In this document: positions 61,821 through 64,000 of the stretch, piece by piece
How the letters are laid out: the number at the start of each line of letters is the position of its first letter
How positions within the stretch are numbered: the first letter of the stretch is position 1
NCBI GenBank assembly: GCA_013433145.1
Contig: CM024171.1
Location: 4,209,065-4,273,064 of the forward strand
Direction: 5' to 3'
DNA from: Ascaris suum
Taxonomy: Eukaryota > Nematoda > Chromadorea > Rhabditida > Ascarididae
DNA: 64,000 bases
The notes under the pieces: model-generated
The model's input: the letters and a program-made list of their open reading frames with translations, nothing else
The model's database searches: none
Told to the model about the DNA's origin: nothing
Translations under genes and position numbers: made by a program

Positions 61821-61994
61821 GTTCTTTTGTATTCTCTTCACATCTATTCCATTACCGAAGATTGCTCCAATAAAGATTCTTATATTATAAAGCAAAATGC
61901 CGAAGGGATCATCCAAGATCATATCGCTTGGATGAATCAACAATATGAGTTCACTTCGTCGCATCGTAAATTATGCCATACATTATGGATTATA
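61821..61994 (+). CDS. Unidentified plus-strand exon
   Basis: The acceptor is CGAGTTTTAG and the donor ATA|GTAAAT; 58 codons, phase 0 at both ends. It encodes VLLYSLHIYSITEDCSN, then KQNAEGIIQDHIAWMNQQ. Coding in character; same gene as exons d-h or the next one. Confidence 0.45.
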
Positions 61995-62390
61995 GTAAAT
62001 TTTAACGGAGAGATTTCGAAGTTGAGCTGCAAAAAAATTCGATTGATAATTTTCTCACAGAAAACTCAGTAAGCTTCCCAGTGATTTTTTATGCAACTAA
62101 TGCCCCGTTAATATATATTTAATTCAATTCGAATGAAAACACAATTTTAATTTCAGTTGCTGTTGTTTTTCGGAATAAATGAAATATCCATAGGTGAACT
62201 TCTTAAGTATTTATTTTCATTAAACTTTCAAACGATATTATGGGTTATGAGTGATTCAGTAATGAATTTCCAGAAAGAATTAAGTTAATTAGAGTTTGTG
62301 GATTGATGAATAATTCAGAAAGCTAAAAAATGTATCCATTGCAATATTAACATTCCTCACTAATCTATTGCGCACAAGCTGGCTACTACC

Positions 62391-62632
62391 TTACTTACTG
62401 GTAATGCTACCTCACTATACCATATACAGTAGTAACCTTACTTAGTGGCTCTTTACTCAGTGATGCTCATACCTTACTATATCATCTGAGTGATAGCGCT
62501 ACCTCATCAATGTGTTACCTAGTGCCACCTCTACCTCACTATTCCCTCATTCAATTGTACCTTACTAATACCCTACTTAATGATACGACTATCTCACTAG
62601 AATCCTATTCATTAACGCCCTAACCTACTAGT
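62391..62632. repeat. Degenerate minisatellite
   Basis: A decayed array built from variants of CTACCTCACTA / ACCTTACTTA, recurring about every 25-35 bases with ATGCTACC- and TGATAGCGCTACC-like pieces between. No perfect unit survives. Confidence 0.6.
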
Positions 62633-62639
62633 AGAATAT

Positions 62640-64000
62640 ACGCCTATGATGTAAATGGCTAAGAAGAATGTTTGACGATAGTCAAGATAGCGGCACGCGA
62701 CATTCATCTAGTTGAACGCAATGGTATTTATGTTCCTCAGAAGGTGGGCAGTGTGGTGAATGTCAAAGGAAAGCACTCAACAACGCGCAACTGAATATAG
62801 CACGAATAGGATTTGCCTTCAGCGAAGACGATTTTTTCTGTTTAACAAAGAAGCTATCAAGATATCACATAGAGCCTCTCGTTTCGTCATCTTCCTTTAT
62901 GCGATTAGTGAAATACAACGAAATGAATAAACCTCTTAAACGTGTAATATAGAACGACCTTCCACTCCTTACGTTTAAATCATCCAACTTTTAGTTCCTC
63001 TTAGTCGTATAGATTTTCCCTGTTTTCCTCAATTAAATATTTTCCACCCTATTTGTTGGAAGCATCACTTTGCATAGACGTCTCCAGATCCCGTCACTCA
63101 CAAAATTCAGCCCTTTGCAGCGAACTAAAATGTTACTTCCTGTGAATTCGAGGCTTCATTCCCATTCGCATTTCAGGCGGCTAACGAACAGTGCAAAAAA
63201 CTTTAAATCTCTAGCTTTGTAATCTCACACCCTTCCTTATTACCACTAAGTGTAATGTTACAAATATGCCACAAACTGGAGCCTTGAAAATCGAAATGAA
63301 TAGAGTTCAGCAAATTAATGTTAAATCAGCTATCGCAAAAGCAAATGTCAGTTTATTTTGTTATGTTGCTTACTTTAGAATAAAGTATCGAAAACGAGAG
63401 AGCACAGAAAATAAGTTTCAACACCGTGCTCATACGAAAAAAGAGCAACTTCAAAAGCAGAGTTTTTAGAAAATATGAAATCGTTTGTAAAAAACACAAA
63501 ATTTTCACGAAATAAAAGTAAAGCGAGGAGTAAAAATGTTTGAAAATGCTCTTATTTACGCACACTTCCTTCCGACTCATACGTTAATCCACTTATTATT
63601 ATATAAAAATGACTGCTGTAGCCACATAAAAGAATGTGAGATACAACCATTCAATGTCGCTGCTTTATCTACAGTTTTGTATAGGCATTGCTCACGTTAA
63701 TTGCATTGTTTCTAATGCAATAAACGAGAGAAGTGCAAAAAAACTGAATTATAGCCCATTGGTGTAACATTAAGTCGTTATTGACGGTAGCCCTTATTGA
63801 TCGCATATGTTTTGAATATATGCAGTTTTAATAAGATCCTCGCTGAACCATTGCAGTTCACTTGAACGAAGTTCAAATCATTGACCATTGCAGTTCAAAT
63901 CCTCGCTTGAACGAATTAATTTGCTTGCTACACTTTTACTGAAACTTTTCCGTAGGCAAACACAAATTTACATCGAAGAAAGAGCGAATGGGGCGGGGTA
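62640..64000. other. Right end, nothing firmly recognised
   Basis: One ATG frame on plus at 63266-63469 (MPQTGALKIEMNRVQQIN) could be an exon; it is weakly supported. A short duplicated block (ACCATTGCAGTTCA at 63847 and 63884) lies near the end. Confidence 0.3.

Overview
The window is eukaryotic and reads as nematode nuclear DNA: AT-rich (I judge roughly 36-38% GC by eye), short exons of 39-350 bp, introns of a few hundred bp to about 3 kb, GTAAGT/GTATGTT-like donors and variable, often weak acceptors. The proteins recognised are animal families. The species is not identifiable; an ascarid-like parasite is a loose guess only.

Layout. (1) 168-2375, minus: the 3'-incomplete front part of a secretin-family (class B1) neuropeptide GPCR, with the cysteine-rich hormone-binding ectodomain and TM1; the rest lies left of the window. 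(2) 8481-13757, plus: a near-complete MMADHC (cblD, vitamin B12 trafficking) gene in seven exons whose phases match at every junction, including one GC-AG intron. (3) 16161-18092, plus: a small hydrophobic protein resembling lipid droplet assembly factor 1 (promethin). (4) 21421-41055, minus: a membrane adenylyl cyclase, with 16 exons covering cassette 1, C1a, C1b, much of cassette 2 and the whole C2 catalytic domain to the stop codon; the N-terminus and two helices of cassette 2 are not placed. (5) About 42.5-62 kb, mostly plus: a run of spliced, coding-looking exons, several joining in phase, from one or more large helical proteins that I could not identify. A few minus-strand candidate exons (46.5 kb and 50-51.6 kb) look like parts of membrane proteins.

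Non-coding structure: three long (AT)n arrays (two inside introns of identified genes), six pure G/C tracts of 12-15 bases plus many purine-rich G4-capable stretches, a near-perfect 62-bp hairpin at 43140-43201, a 21-bp spaced inverted repeat at 6860-6959, a tRNA-like pseudogene or SINE head at 34770-34843, an ATCGAT-rich palindromic patch at 54.8 kb and a decayed minisatellite at 62.4 kb.

Functionally, the GPCR and the adenylyl cyclase both belong to G-protein/cAMP signalling, but nothing indicates that they are co-regulated. MMADHC feeds B12 to methionine synthase and methylmalonyl-CoA mutase. All exon borders were read by eye from splice consensus, reading frame and remembered family conservation; no alignment was run.
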